A stretch of 64,000 nt of DNA from Trochalopteron elliotii (taxonomy: Eukaryota > Chordata > Aves > Passeriformes > Leiothrichidae), in NCBI GenBank assembly GCA_024734555.1, contig JANPWX010000473.1:464170-528169 (forward strand), read 5' to 3'. Both the position numbers and the translations under genes were made by a program. The notes under the pieces are model-generated. The model did no database searches. It was not told where the DNA came from and saw nothing but the letters and a program-made list of their open reading frames with translations. This document shows, in pieces, positions 48,251 to 60,600 of this stretch; position 1 is the stretch's first letter, and the number at the start of each line of letters is the position of its first letter.

Positions 48251-51200
48251 TGCACTATGCTTTATTTGGATAAAGCTGTCTTCAGAGACAGCACAACCCA
48301 AATGCTTATCTGATCCTTGCATGCAACAATGACACTGAGACACCTTTTACTCCACAGGACTAATATGTTTTTTGTTGGATATTTTGTTGTTGTTGTTCTT
48401 TTGGGATAAAGATGAGTGAAATCAGTATTCCCGGTATTGTTTTCTAGAAGAACATACAAACTGGCATTCATATCTATGATTTCTTTCAGTATTAAATAAG
48501 ACAGATTGCAGGAAGCATTGGGACACAGGTCATGCAACTACATGATTCATAATCTAAGGAGAAATGTTTGGGGTTTTATAAAGAGATTGTTTGTTTTCAG
48601 CATGAATACAGAGCGAGGTCAAAAAACATGTCCCAGGATACTTGCTATCAAATAACAAAAAAAACAACAAACCACCACAAATGAGGCTGAGACTTGGCAT
48701 TTGATTCCAGCTCAGACAAGGGGCTGGATTCAGCCAGGGACTCTGGGTGAGGAAAATGTGTCTGTAGCTCTGTCCCTGGCTTGCAGAGAGAGCATGAGCT
48801 TGAGGACTATCCCTGTAAGGAAAACACATCTGGAAGGGCAAACAGGGCTTGGAGGTTGTTCCTCAGGTCAGGGCTGATCCAGGGTGGGCAGGGAAGCTGT
48901 GCTTCTGTGTAAAAGCCACAGTGGGCAGGGGCAACCTCTTCCTCCTGTCCCACTGGGCAGGGAAAGCCACTCCCTTCCAGCACTACAGACCATTTGAGTA
49001 CAGGAGCTTGCAGAATCTAATGGGAGATGGGCTCACATGAGTCATGAACTTTGTTTTGGCCCCAGCACCAGTTTCTGTGCCAAACCGTTCTCAGTGAATT
49101 TTATTTATTTATTTCTAAATGTCAGTTTTTAGTTGTGAATTCTGAATGTGCCTTTTGAATAGCTGTTTCTAAACTATTTTTGGAGTTTCAACAAAGAGTC
49201 AGGATTGTTTTTCTTAGCCAGCAGGGCCTGCTTCAGCTCCCAGGGACATTAGTGAAAAGATGCTGACTGATTCATGATGTGCTGGAGCAAGGTCTGTGGA
49301 GTAACCATGCAGAGATGAGTTTTGGCAAGACATAACTTTTGTCAACACTTCATTTTGTAGTGATCTTAAAATGATAAAAATCCTGCAAATTACAAATTTA
49401 CATGGCACTTTTCTTGAGCATTTGGAGTGAGCAACAGTGACTTTTGCCACTGGAAAAAATGATTTGCGGATTTTCCAAATGATACACAACTGTCATTTCA
49501 GTGTTAAATACTGGTTTTTAGGTCCTTGCTTACTCAGAAGTGAGTGATGATAAAACTACAATATTTTTATGATTTTTTTTCCCCACAAAAATATACTTTG
49601 TGTGCAAACTTTCAGTCTCTTATGTTCTCTTAGATAAGTGTGCTGCAAGTATTTCTGCACAGCTCTGGAGGAAAGGCTAATGAACACAGCACACTCTGAA
49701 GAGAGTGGTCAGGAGGCTTCGTTTGTTCCCTACATGCTGCAATAATACTAATACACCTTTTACTCTACAGAATGGCTTGTACTTGGGGAATTGTGTTTCA
49801 TCCAATTTTCCTGGAAATAATGAACAAGTTCCCCCAGGTTTATTGGCACTATCCTGTGCACACTTTTTTGGTGTAAATTATTTATTCTACTAATTTAACA
49901 GCAAACAGTCCTGGATAGTGAGCTTAGTGAGGCAATTTCATACGTATTGGTTGTAGGTTAATTATTTAGGGATTGAGATATCTCTGGTAATGCCAAATAA
50001 GTACAGACTTAATCAGAGAAAGCAATTGAATGCGTCTAGGTTTTCCAGATCTCAGATCATACAACCATTATTTGATGGTCATTAAGTTTGGTGTTTTATT
50101 GCAAAAGAACATGAATGTGTTTTGAGGTAGCCCACAGGTTAACCCTTGTAGCTCCTTTCCCAGGCAATCAACTTTTTGAGCTCTTTGAGCCAGCTAAGCA
50201 GAATGTTCAAGTCCACACATTCTGGAAATGGAGGCTGTTAAGGATGTTTTTGGATATGCGTCTTGTGGGACAGTGTAATGGTTTGGAGGCTTTAGACATA
50301 TGAATGCTGATGAGTCAACAGATAAATCACATTTAGGACTACAATAAACACCCTCTGCTGATTTTTCTCTGAGGTGTGTGCAGACACACGGTGGAGCTGG
50401 CTTCACTGCTGTAATTGCCACTATTTTTACAGAGAGATTTTGATGCTAACCATCTGTAAAACATGAAATACCTCATCTCCTATAGCATCACTATCCAGCA
50501 TCAGTTTAATGGGTATCGTGTAAGCTTTTTTAATTCAATAAGGAAAACATTGTTCTTATGAGGACTTCTGAGCTGACATGCCATAACTGGGTAATTCATT
50601 TGGGTGAGTAGAGTGAGCTCTGAGTAGAGCCTGGGAAGACAATGTACGAAAAGCAGCGTGAAGAGAAGCCTGTGAGCAGGGCTTGGATAACATGTTGATG
50701 TTGAGGCATAGTTGTTTTTATTCTGCCATCTTTATTTCTACAGCAGAATTACTGCTCTGTGCTGTGCTGTGCTTGGCTCCTTAAAAGGCACTCAAGAAAG
50801 GCCTGCAGAAGGGCTCTTATGTTCTGGTTCTAACACCTCTTCAGTAGCAGTTGGAGGTGTTTTATTTTTTAAGATGGAGTTATCTGCTCTGTAGGCTGGT
50901 TTTTGGGGGGTTGGGGGTGGTAGGGTTTGTTATTCATTCTCTTTATGCTTGATTTGGGGTGTTCTGGTTTTGTTTGTGTTTAATGTACGTATGGATTCAT
51001 TTTTGATGTTAAATTTAAAACAAGTTGCAGATGGTGGGGAAGATTTGAGATGATCCTTTTCCTAAGGCAGTTCATTCTGCAATTTTAGGTCAGCCTTCAC
51101 AGAAGTGCTTGCTCCCTTACAGATGAGCTGAAAAGATGTCCAAAAAAATGGGTTTGTTAAGGTCTATCCAAGGTTCTAGGTGACTATGGGGTGGAATAAA

Positions 51201-52331
51201 GAGATGGTTTCTAACCATCAGCTTAGAGATCATTCAGCAACTTCTCTTCTACGGAACCACAGAAAGTAAAAATTAAAAACATGAAAGGAAAACAGTAATA
51301 GCTGGAAGGGTATAGGAGAAATCTTGGTAAAATTATGAAATAAAACATATACAGCTGTGCCAAGAAAAATATTTAACTCAATTTTAAATGCCATGAGTCA
51401 TCAGGATGTGTTAAAAGGCCAAGTACACCATAGTATGTTTCTTCAGCAAAAATGAAGAAGGAAAGTTGAATCTCACTTCATTGCAGAAAGTTTTGATGAC
51501 AGGAGTATGCTGCAGTTTTTCTTAGGTGCTGTCCCTGTGCTCATATGTCCATCTACTTAGAATTGTAAAATTACACATGGAAAGTGAAACACGGATAATT
51601 AAAGGCTTCAGAGTTACACAGGGTGAATAAAGGAAGGGCTGAACGGGTTATGTGGAGGATTTGGAGTGATGGGACATGTGCTAGTTCTTGTTGTTTTAGA
51701 ATCTTACTTTGTTAAGGTGCCAATGACAAATAAGAAAAATCACATTTTTTCATAATTCAAGAATTACATGACCTGTTAAACTGGAAGAAAAGTTTCTCAT
51801 AATACTTGGTTTCTGTGGACTATTCACATAGTGAAGCTATTTTCTCCTACAGAGTTGAGGATGTATAGGAGATTGAACTGTGTGATTAGACCCAATGAAT
51901 AATTTTTTGAAACTAGTCTGGCAGGTGAGTGAGCACAACAAATGAAAGACTCAGATTTGTAAAACAAGTGATTTTCTGACTGTGATAAACCAGATGTTCA
52001 TTCAGTATAAGGAATAAAAATGGACATGGACTTAGAGAGACGTGATAGATTGGTCTTTAAAAGCTTGCTAGTTCGGGGAAGAAATTTTAATACTTATTTT
52101 GCTAACAGAGATGAGACACTTTAGTTAGTCCAATGATTAAAGTTATGCATGTATCACACATCTTAGAGTTCTGTAAAGAGAACTCTGAACTACCTGAGAG
52201 AGAGGTAAAGAAACAATCCAGGTACTGATAAGAATCTGGTTTCTAATAGTAAGGAACTCAACAAGCCCTAATTTATGCTGTTCAAGGAAACAATTGGTTT
52301 GAATTCCTTATGTTTTCTTTCCTGCTTACAG
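48251..52331. other. Unique DNA, no gene seen
   Basis: No mobile element or gene was recognised. G-rich low complexity (GGGGGGTTGGGGGTGG) is present near 50905-50920. Open frames are at most 95 codons. Confidence 0.5.
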
Positions 52332-52412
52332 ACTTTAAATCATCAGTGCAAGATGCAGTGAAATTAATTGGTTACAAAGGTGTAGCCTTGTTGGTTGTGG
52401 TGCTGCTTCTGG
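52332..52412 (+). CDS. Candidate 81-bp coding exon, membrane segment
   Basis: A strong acceptor (TTTTCTTTCCTGCTTACAG, ending at 52331) and a strong donor (GTGAGT from 52413) bound 81 bases. Only one of the three frames is open. It needs one base from an upstream exon and passes one base on, the symmetric phase common in extracellular and membrane-protein genes. The peptide starts with polar residues (FKSSVQDAVKLIGYKG) and ends in a strongly hydrophobic run (VALLVVVLLLG), as at the start of a transmembrane helix. The flanking frame is closed just outside, so it is not part of a longer unspliced frame. I do not recognise the protein. It lies about 8.3 kb downstream of the donor-like site in the CpG island and could be its second exon, but chance pairing of splice sites cannot be ruled out. 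Confidence 0.45.
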
Positions 52413-55400
52413 GTGAGTATTCAGTAAGAAAATCCTGGATCCCATTCTGCCACATTCCTTGCTTTGCTTTGCTGATCTGAGCTGAGGTGTGTTTGCTGTA
52501 ATGTGACATGAGATCCAGCACTGTATTTCTACTGACAGACTTCAAGTTCCCCCTTCTCTTCCTGGCACTGACTTGAAATTCTGAAGAGAGAATATGGTAG
52601 ATAGCACAGCAGTAAAGGAATTTAATCCTTTTCCTAACAAAACTCAGTGAAAACCTTCAGAACCTCAACAAAGTCTGGTAGGCTTTGTTCAGTAATTGTT
52701 GTTGTGTTTGTGCTGAGATGCAGTTCTTCAGCAGAATGCAAACCAGTAGGAATGGCTGTGCAGAAGGTGTGATGTTCTCTGCTGTATTACCAAGCTGTCT
52801 CCCACTTTACTCCCTGTTATACCTAATGGGATGGAGACAAAGCCCTCAGCCTGTCTGCCTGGAAAGGAGGGCACAGGGCTGATTTGGATGCAGTCAAACT
52901 GATCAGGGAAACTTGAAATAAGGACACCTGACAGATTCAGGGGTTTCTGGGTGGAATGTAACCTTTAAAAGCCTCAAGAGAATAACACATGGTCTTTCAA
53001 TGACATGTCTTTCATTGAGTTCTCTCATTTTCACATTGTTCTTTGGTATGAAATGTTTAACAGAGATTCCACCTGCTTGTTCCACAAGTAGGTCAGCATT
53101 TGATAACTGCATTAAAAATGTACTTTCCTAAATCCTCTCTCTTACTATAATCCTGCCTGTCCCTCTCAATTTTCCTATGTTCTAATGCACCATTACGGAG
53201 GAAATGTGGAGGTTTTATTAAATTATTTCTGAGTTGTCACCCACAATGAAGCTGTTTTGTTTTAGGTTTGGATCACATTTCTTCCCCAAAAGCTTCCGAA
53301 GATAAAATATCATAAATATGATGTTACATAGGAAAGGTTTTGTTATGCTCATGTAAAAGTCTATGTCTTTTTGTATTCTTTTGAAAAAAAAAAAAACCCA
53401 CAAAGTGTTTGGGCTTGTGAAAGTGTGTTAAATAATATATTTGGAATATTTAAATATAGTTGGTAATTTAACTCTTCAGCCTAACATTCAGCTCATTTTC
53501 AATGTGGCCTATCACTTCTGGTGTGACATTACTGAAAGTCTTCTGATTAAAGCCAGCTCTCTTATGCATACTTTACCTCTGTGACCTATGAGTAGCTTGA
53601 AACCATTTGAACTCTGTCTAAATTGGATCCCCCTGGTTGTAAGTGTTACTGCATGTCAGTTCTGTGTCAGTTGGATGGAAATCTTGCTGCAGAGGATGAA
53701 AGTTCACAGCTCAGTATTAATCTACTGGGCAAACTACATCTAATGCCTTCAGTTTTCTTGAAATACAGCTTCTGATGACCTCTGACAGGTAAAATACAAC
53801 ACAAGATTTTCTAATATTCATTTTCAGTGTAGCTATTTAAAATGAAGCATCTATCAGCCTTCTGTACCAAATAAATGCTGTGAGAGACAAAATTAAGCCT
53901 AGTGACAAGTGGATTATTGGATGTGGAAACTTTTGTTAATAAAATATGTCTGGGTCCATTACTTCACAATTGTCTTGGAATAGGAAATGCAAATCCTGGC
54001 TTCGCTAAAGGAGGCTGTGTGTGGATGAGCTGCTGGCTGGGATTCCCTTGATATCTCTTGGATGAGACTTGCAAACTGCTGTGTGAGCTTAACTGAAAAA
54101 AAAACATCCTGAAGCTGCATGGCTTCTGGAGCAGGCAGCATAAATCACTGAGCACCGGTGGAGTCTGTCTCTAACTCACAAATAGGAACTTTGGATTTAG
54201 CACCAGCTACTGTTTGAAAGAGAATCTGGATAGATTTGTGCAGCTTGGATGACACCATTATCAACATCTTATGTTGCACAGTGGCAACAGTGACACCTTT
54301 GCTCTTGTCACTGCTAGGGAGAATTCCAAGTACATTACATTTGGGTTTGCTTTTGAAAGGATTTTTTTGGACTCAAAATCCAAGCCCAAAGAAAGGAAAA
54401 ATGTCTGATAGGTGCAGGTTTGTAAGTCTGCAACTTTCTCTCACTTCTGTTTAAGCTAACAACAAAACTCATACCTCTTTTGGAGCAGCAAGTTTGACTT
54501 CTAAATATTTATTTAGAATCTGAAAGGAAATGGATCCTGCATTCCTTGCAAATCCCAAATTGTCTCTAAAAAGAGTGAGATTTAGTGGGAAGAAAGAAAC
54601 CTAATATTGAGCTCTGATTTGCAGAGGGATGATGCTGGTGCTGAAAGGGATGCTTTTCAGGCACTAGGCAGGAATCAAATCCATCTTTCTCAAAGCCCTG
54701 CTTCAGTCCCACTGAGGAGAACTGACAAAAGTGTGCTGTGCTAGGCCTGGAAGGAGCCTTTGGCTCTGCCAGAAGCCTGTGTTTGAAAGAGAAATTGTAG
54801 CCTATTGAGAGTGTACCTACTCAACAGCATCTTTTGAGTCCTTCTAACTTCTCTGGTTCTGTAGCTACATTATAAACACTGCCATTTGATAAGTCAGATA
54901 AAATACCTCATCTGATGACTCTCATCCTGTCACTCCTCTTAGGGAAGTACAAAACAATAGTAAGAAATCAGTACTGGTGTGGCCAGTTGTATTTTAAGAC
55001 AGTGGCAATTGGATCAGTTCTTGGACAGTTTAGGAGCATATTTTCCTGTTATTTCCATTTTTAAACTCAGACTTCTAAAATCCTGACAGCCTGGTTCTTT
55101 TTCCTGTGAGTCACACAAAGAAATAAAATTTTGATTACAACATGTGCAAGGGCCCAGAGCCCAAAACCTTGGAGTTGTCTTCTGTCAGAGGCTCTGAGAC
55201 CTGGAATTGAAGGCTATATATCAGATGTTGGAGGAGCTCCCTGTGGGTGCACAGCTGGGGTAACACTCATCTCTGGGTGACCAGAGCTCACCGAGAGGCA
55301 ATGCCACAGGGCTTTTCTGCTGTACCTACACACACTCTGAAATAGATATAAAATTACAGCACAGGGACTCTTACAACAATGTAACCAGAACGAAGTATTT

Positions 55401-57664
55401 GAAGAAATGGAAATTAAGCAGCTTGCAGACTATGGCAATCTGGTGGCTGGTGGGCTTTAATCATTGATTTTTGCTCTGTTAATTTGGCAGTATTGAACGT
55501 GGGTAACTGCGGCATTCAGACCCGACAAATCCGTGGAAAAGAGGACACTAATGAAAATCCATCAGAAAATAAGGGAAGGCTTCAAAGTAACAGAAGTGTG
55601 TGCAGGTGGATTCTGGACTGAAGGAATCAAAGCGTGGGCTGACAGCAGTGATCTCTTCCCTTACTGTTCATTGGCTCACACTATTCATTTTGATAGAGAC
55701 CCCCAGATATGGAGAAGTAATTTACCCTTTGTAGAACTCCCATATGTGGGAAATTTTCTTCTTAAGCTTACAGAGGGCTTTATGACAGGACAAACTTGAA
55801 AGAATAGAAAGAAGCCAACAGCAGTGAATAAAATAGTATGGTTTAATAGTTTTTGCATATGAAACAGCTAGCTAAAAAATCATGTATACTTAAAAGTTTT
55901 TTATATCCACAGCTAATGTGTAATCTCAAAAATAGGAGTTTGATCTCAAGGCAGGGCAGAATGTGTGCTCTTTTCAATTTTATCAATTTAACTAGAAGTG
56001 AAGCCAAGGATTTCAGTGGGATGAATGTGATCCTGCATCTTCTTCTCCCTGACCCAACAACATAAAGTGTAGCCCTTAGTCTGAAGCTTGGGGAGAAGCT
56101 TAAATATACATTTGTCCAGGCTTATTCTAGATTTGACCTTCTTAAGACCAAGTTTGTTCTAAATGGGAAAAAAAATCACTGTCAGATTATTATCTTGTCT
56201 TGCTTGTGGATAGAGACACAAGCTGATCTGGAAAAGTTTCGTGTCTGGATTTGTTTTAAAAGCTGAAGGGTTCTGTAGGCTTGGCCCTATACTGGGTATA
56301 TCACCGGGCTTGTGGAAAGTTGGAACTGAACCCCTACTTCTTCCTTTGTCTTCTGCATTGCCATGTTTGTGGGTTTAATATTTTCCTTTTCACTTCTCCT
56401 TTCCTGAGGTGAGACATCTCAGTGGATGGGTCACTGTGACAACGAGGTTGGTACAAACAGACCCTCGGCTTCTCTCAGCCTCTCCCAGCTACTGCCAAAG
56501 GCTGTGCTGTGTGCCAGTGTGAATGCACTGGAGGAATCCACAGGAACCCTCCCCGAGGGCACACAAAGGTACCCTGGTTAAATTCTAATTGAGACTTAAT
56601 AACTGAGTTTATAAACTGGTTTTCTTTGAGAAGGCAGCTTTCTGAGTATGATTGCACTTTTGAATTGCAGTAATAACACCACAAAAGATGGAATTGTGAT
56701 CAGTAGGTCTGGGGGAGAAAAGAAACACTGAAAGGAGGCTCCTCAACTGCATAGTTTGGGTTAACCAACAGAGAAAATGACTTTTTGGTACAAAGGTTTT
56801 GAGGTCACCTCATGGGAAAAGATATCAAAATCCATACCTATATTAGTTTAGAAACCTGAATGAACAACCAGAAAGTCCTCCCAGGATTCCACTTACCATT
56901 TTTCTACTAAGCCTCCTATCTATATATTCCCTAATAGAAAGGAATTGTCTAGATATTTGTTAGCACAGCTTTCTAATTAGGCTTATTGATAGTTAATCTG
57001 AATAAATCCATGTGCAGAAACATCTCATTACAATTCTTTCAAAACATGATATAGGACATTCAAGTGATGTTTGTGTCTGGTCATTTTCCATTTTATGGTT
57101 TCTGCCATGCATGTGTCATGGTGAGATTGAAGGTACAGTTTCGTTAAATTTTTGAGTTATAAAACTTGTTCTTGGTGTCCCATGCTTGATCTTCACATTG
57201 TCTTTTGTACATGAAAATGTTGATGACTGTAATAAGTATGAGAGATAAATATTTTAATTTATAATAACACTGTTTCTATAATTTCCATGTGTTTTGTTTC
57301 ATTTTGTTGTTTATTGGTGTGGTTTTTTAGGGATTTTTGTGTTTGGTTGTTGGGGTTTTTTCTTGTTACTTCCCAGTCTTTGCTCAGCTCTCCAAGCACA
57401 CTGTGATGTGTCAGAAGGAATAACATATAGCTTGCAGTCCATAATCTGCATTCCCTTTGCATTAGGTGTAACACTGGCATGAAAATCAGAGCCCCTGCTC
57501 CAATTTTTCCAGCTGTCTCTGTCTCCCTGTGATCTTTTTGTACAGATTTTCTGGCAAGTCTATGAATGTGCATGCTTATATCCCTTTCTTGGGCATACAT
57601 GCACATTTTTCTATCTCAAAACATGGGTAAAACGAAATAGAATTTTTTTCCAGTAATTTGAGTG
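52413..57664. other. Unique DNA with a T/G-rich patch; no supported gene
   Basis: A CpG-bearing conserved-looking stretch lies at 55440-55560 (AACGTGGG, TGCGGC, CCCGACA, TCCGTGG). A T/G-rich low-complexity patch lies at about 57287-57364. No further splice-bounded exon continuing the 52.3 kb frame was convincing, so any next exon is probably outside the window. Confidence 0.45.
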
Positions 57665-57696
57665 TGTTTACTGATGTAGGCAAACATCAGTAAACA
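57665..57696. repeat. Perfect 13-bp hairpin with forkhead motifs
   Basis: TGTTTACTGATGT (57665-57677) is the exact reverse complement of ACATCAGTAAACA (57684-57696), with a 6-base loop. Each outer end is the forkhead consensus TGTTTAC/GTAAACA, so the dyad presents two opposed FOX sites. A short structured RNA is less likely because the stem is too small for a microRNA precursor. Confidence 0.85.
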
Positions 57697-60600
57697 AAAC
57701 ATACATATAATATACAAAAATTACAATACCTTCTTTCTTTGTCCTCTTGCTCTCAGATTTCTATGTAAGTTTGTTTTGTTTTCATTCAAAATGTATGAAT
57801 AAAGCAATATCAGGATCTTTTCACTGCCATCTTCAGGCCTTATTTATACTTTTACAGCTTCAGAAATTGTTAACTTTTAGGCAATAAATGTCATCTTACT
57901 TCTGAGGTTACATTTGTTTTATTCCCCTCAGTAATATTATTGCTTTAAAACCGTAATATGTTTTCTATTTTGGTGTTTTTCTGTTGCCCCAAGGGACTCA
58001 AGCTATAACTAGGATTTGCATTGGCCACGGTGCCGTTCCTATTCTGCATGTGCTTGTGGGTAGACAGGCAAGAGTGCCAGGGCTGAACATGATATCCTAT
58101 TGGAACAGCTCGTGCCAAGATTTTGGGCTTGAACAATTTGGAGGAGACATTATGTCACTGTCTCTGTCAAGTGAATTTGAACAGGAAAGTTGTATTGTAT
58201 TTTGGGCATGTATTTTGTTATTTTCAAAAATAAAAATTAAAATAATTTCTCCTAGGTTTCCTTAATTCTTGTATTTGCTTGCTGGTTTCACAGTCTTTGC
58301 ACTGCATTGCATGTGTCCTGGTGGTATTTCTGTTTCATTATTTTTCAAGCAGAGTTTGATGACACTGATATAGCAGTTTCTCACAGTCCACTGCTCCAGT
58401 TTTCATCAAAATTATACTTGTAGTTATACTAGACACTTTCATCATCAATTTCCATATGCCTCAAAGACATGCAGGGACCAGTTTGCCAACACGGAACTCA
58501 AATACCAGACAATAACTGGAATACAGGATTTCTTTTCCCAGGGTGTCTGAAACAGTGTAAAATCCCTCAGCTCTCAGCAAGTGTTTTCAGCCTGGATGCA
58601 TTAAAAATCTAGACAATAACTGTTATGGAATATTGATTTTTAAATGCCAAATCAAGGGATAAAAATCAACGTTGACCAGAGGCGATACTGCAGGGCCTTC
58701 ACCATTCCTTTTCAGAAGCCCATCTCTTACATTATATCACTGTGAATTTAAGATTTGCTCTTTCCCACAGAATGAGAGGATTTTAAGCAACATGAGCTGT
58801 ATTTTCTGTGCAGCAGAGTTGGATAATGATGATAATTAACACACAGTAAAGATTTTGGCTTCAGGCTCTTAGGTTTATGTGTACCTTCAGATCAGCAGTG
58901 TTACCAGGGACATTTAAAGTGACAAGGCTTCTGAGAAAGTCTTTTTCTTCATTTAGGGAGTCATGGTTGCTCAGATTGGAAAGATGTCCTTATAGGAACA
59001 CCTGACACCTTTAAAGGCTTTCTGTTATGCTCATCCTACAATTTTCTATAAGGGCACCACAGTTCTGACCCAAAGGGAACCTGGATTCCATAAACCAGAA
59101 CTAGATGCAGATTTGCTAGAGACCATGGTTTTTTATGTCTGTCAAAAGCATAAAGTTAATTATGCAAGGCATGAAGTGAAGCTCTATTTGTTTAGATGTA
59201 TAGGGGTTAACTCTGAGTAGCTGTTGACAATAGTCATCATCATCATCATCATATGAATTTGCCAGTAAATCTGTAGTCTTCAAAAAAAAAATCTTCAAGA
59301 TAGCACAGGAGTAATACTCTCTCCTCTGCACTACCATGTTAAATGCTTTACTTGCACTGAGAAAAAAAGATCTATTTCAGTTTTGCACTTTGCTTTCCAT
59401 GTGGAATTTTAACTGATTTTGAGAATTTCATGTATAACTTTCCATGCAATAGGGACCTTCTCTCAGGAATAGAGAGAAGAATTTTTCTCTGTCTGCAGGA
59501 ATTTCAGTTTGTGGAGCTTGACATTTGAAAAATACACTCAATGTGATAGAAAACAACTTCAGTGAATCTTCTGTCTAAAGTCAGAAGGACATGGGTAGAG
59601 TTAGAGTGTAGACAGGAGGCCATCTGGTATCACTGTGACTCCTCAGACTCATGGGGACACAGTTCATGTTACATCCAGGAACAGAAACAGTGTGTGACCA
59701 CGGTCTGCCACGGGACGGGATAATCTATGTGATGGAGAGTTAAATAAGTTAAAGGTCAAGGAGAGGAGAGGTTTGTAATACACTCTTCTCTAGTACTAAT
59801 GCCTGTTTTCTGACAGACCATCAGGTTTTGGAATTGTTTGGTAAAATGGGTTTTGAGTGCCTGAACTGCAGGTGAATGAAACTGAGGGTTTTCTCATGCA
59901 CTGGCTTTGACTCAATGTATTATAAACTAATTAAATGATAAAACGATCACTTGGGGGGAAAGGCATTCACCTTCTAAACAGGTAAATTGTTAAGCAATAA
60001 ATAGGATGTTAAAACACCTCACATTACTCCCACAGTTGTGTATTCCCTACCACAGCTCATTGACCAGAGTGTGACCCCCAAAAACCTTTCCTTGTAGTGT
60101 GCCCTGAGCTTCCAGCACCTGGGAGTTCCTGCAGTGATGCCTTTGCAGTAACTGCTCTCCATCAAACAACACTTGGATCATTGTGTACATACAAAACTGA
60201 AGTCACTGCCTTCTCTGTTATGAGGAAATAAATCATCCATGTATCCTTTTTAATTCTGAAAAAAGAATGTTCAGGAAAAAAAAAAAAAAAAACAGGAATG
60301 ATTTCCTTTCCAGGTACCTTGACTGTCAGTTACATTGGGAGTTTTTAGAAGGACAAACAATTCACCTCCAGCTGGGGTTTTTTGCATCACTTTATTTCTA
60401 CAGAGGGTAAGTAGGAAAATTCCAATCAAATTTAATTTAATTCAATTTAAAGGGGCAAGGCGGCAGATAAGCATTATCCTGTGACAAAGTTCTAGCCCAT
60501 CAAATATAGAAAGACTGCCCAAAGGGCAACTAGTGATATTTCCTTCAGTAATCCTACCTGATGCTCTATCAGCAGAATAATGACGTGCTCTTGTGTGTCT

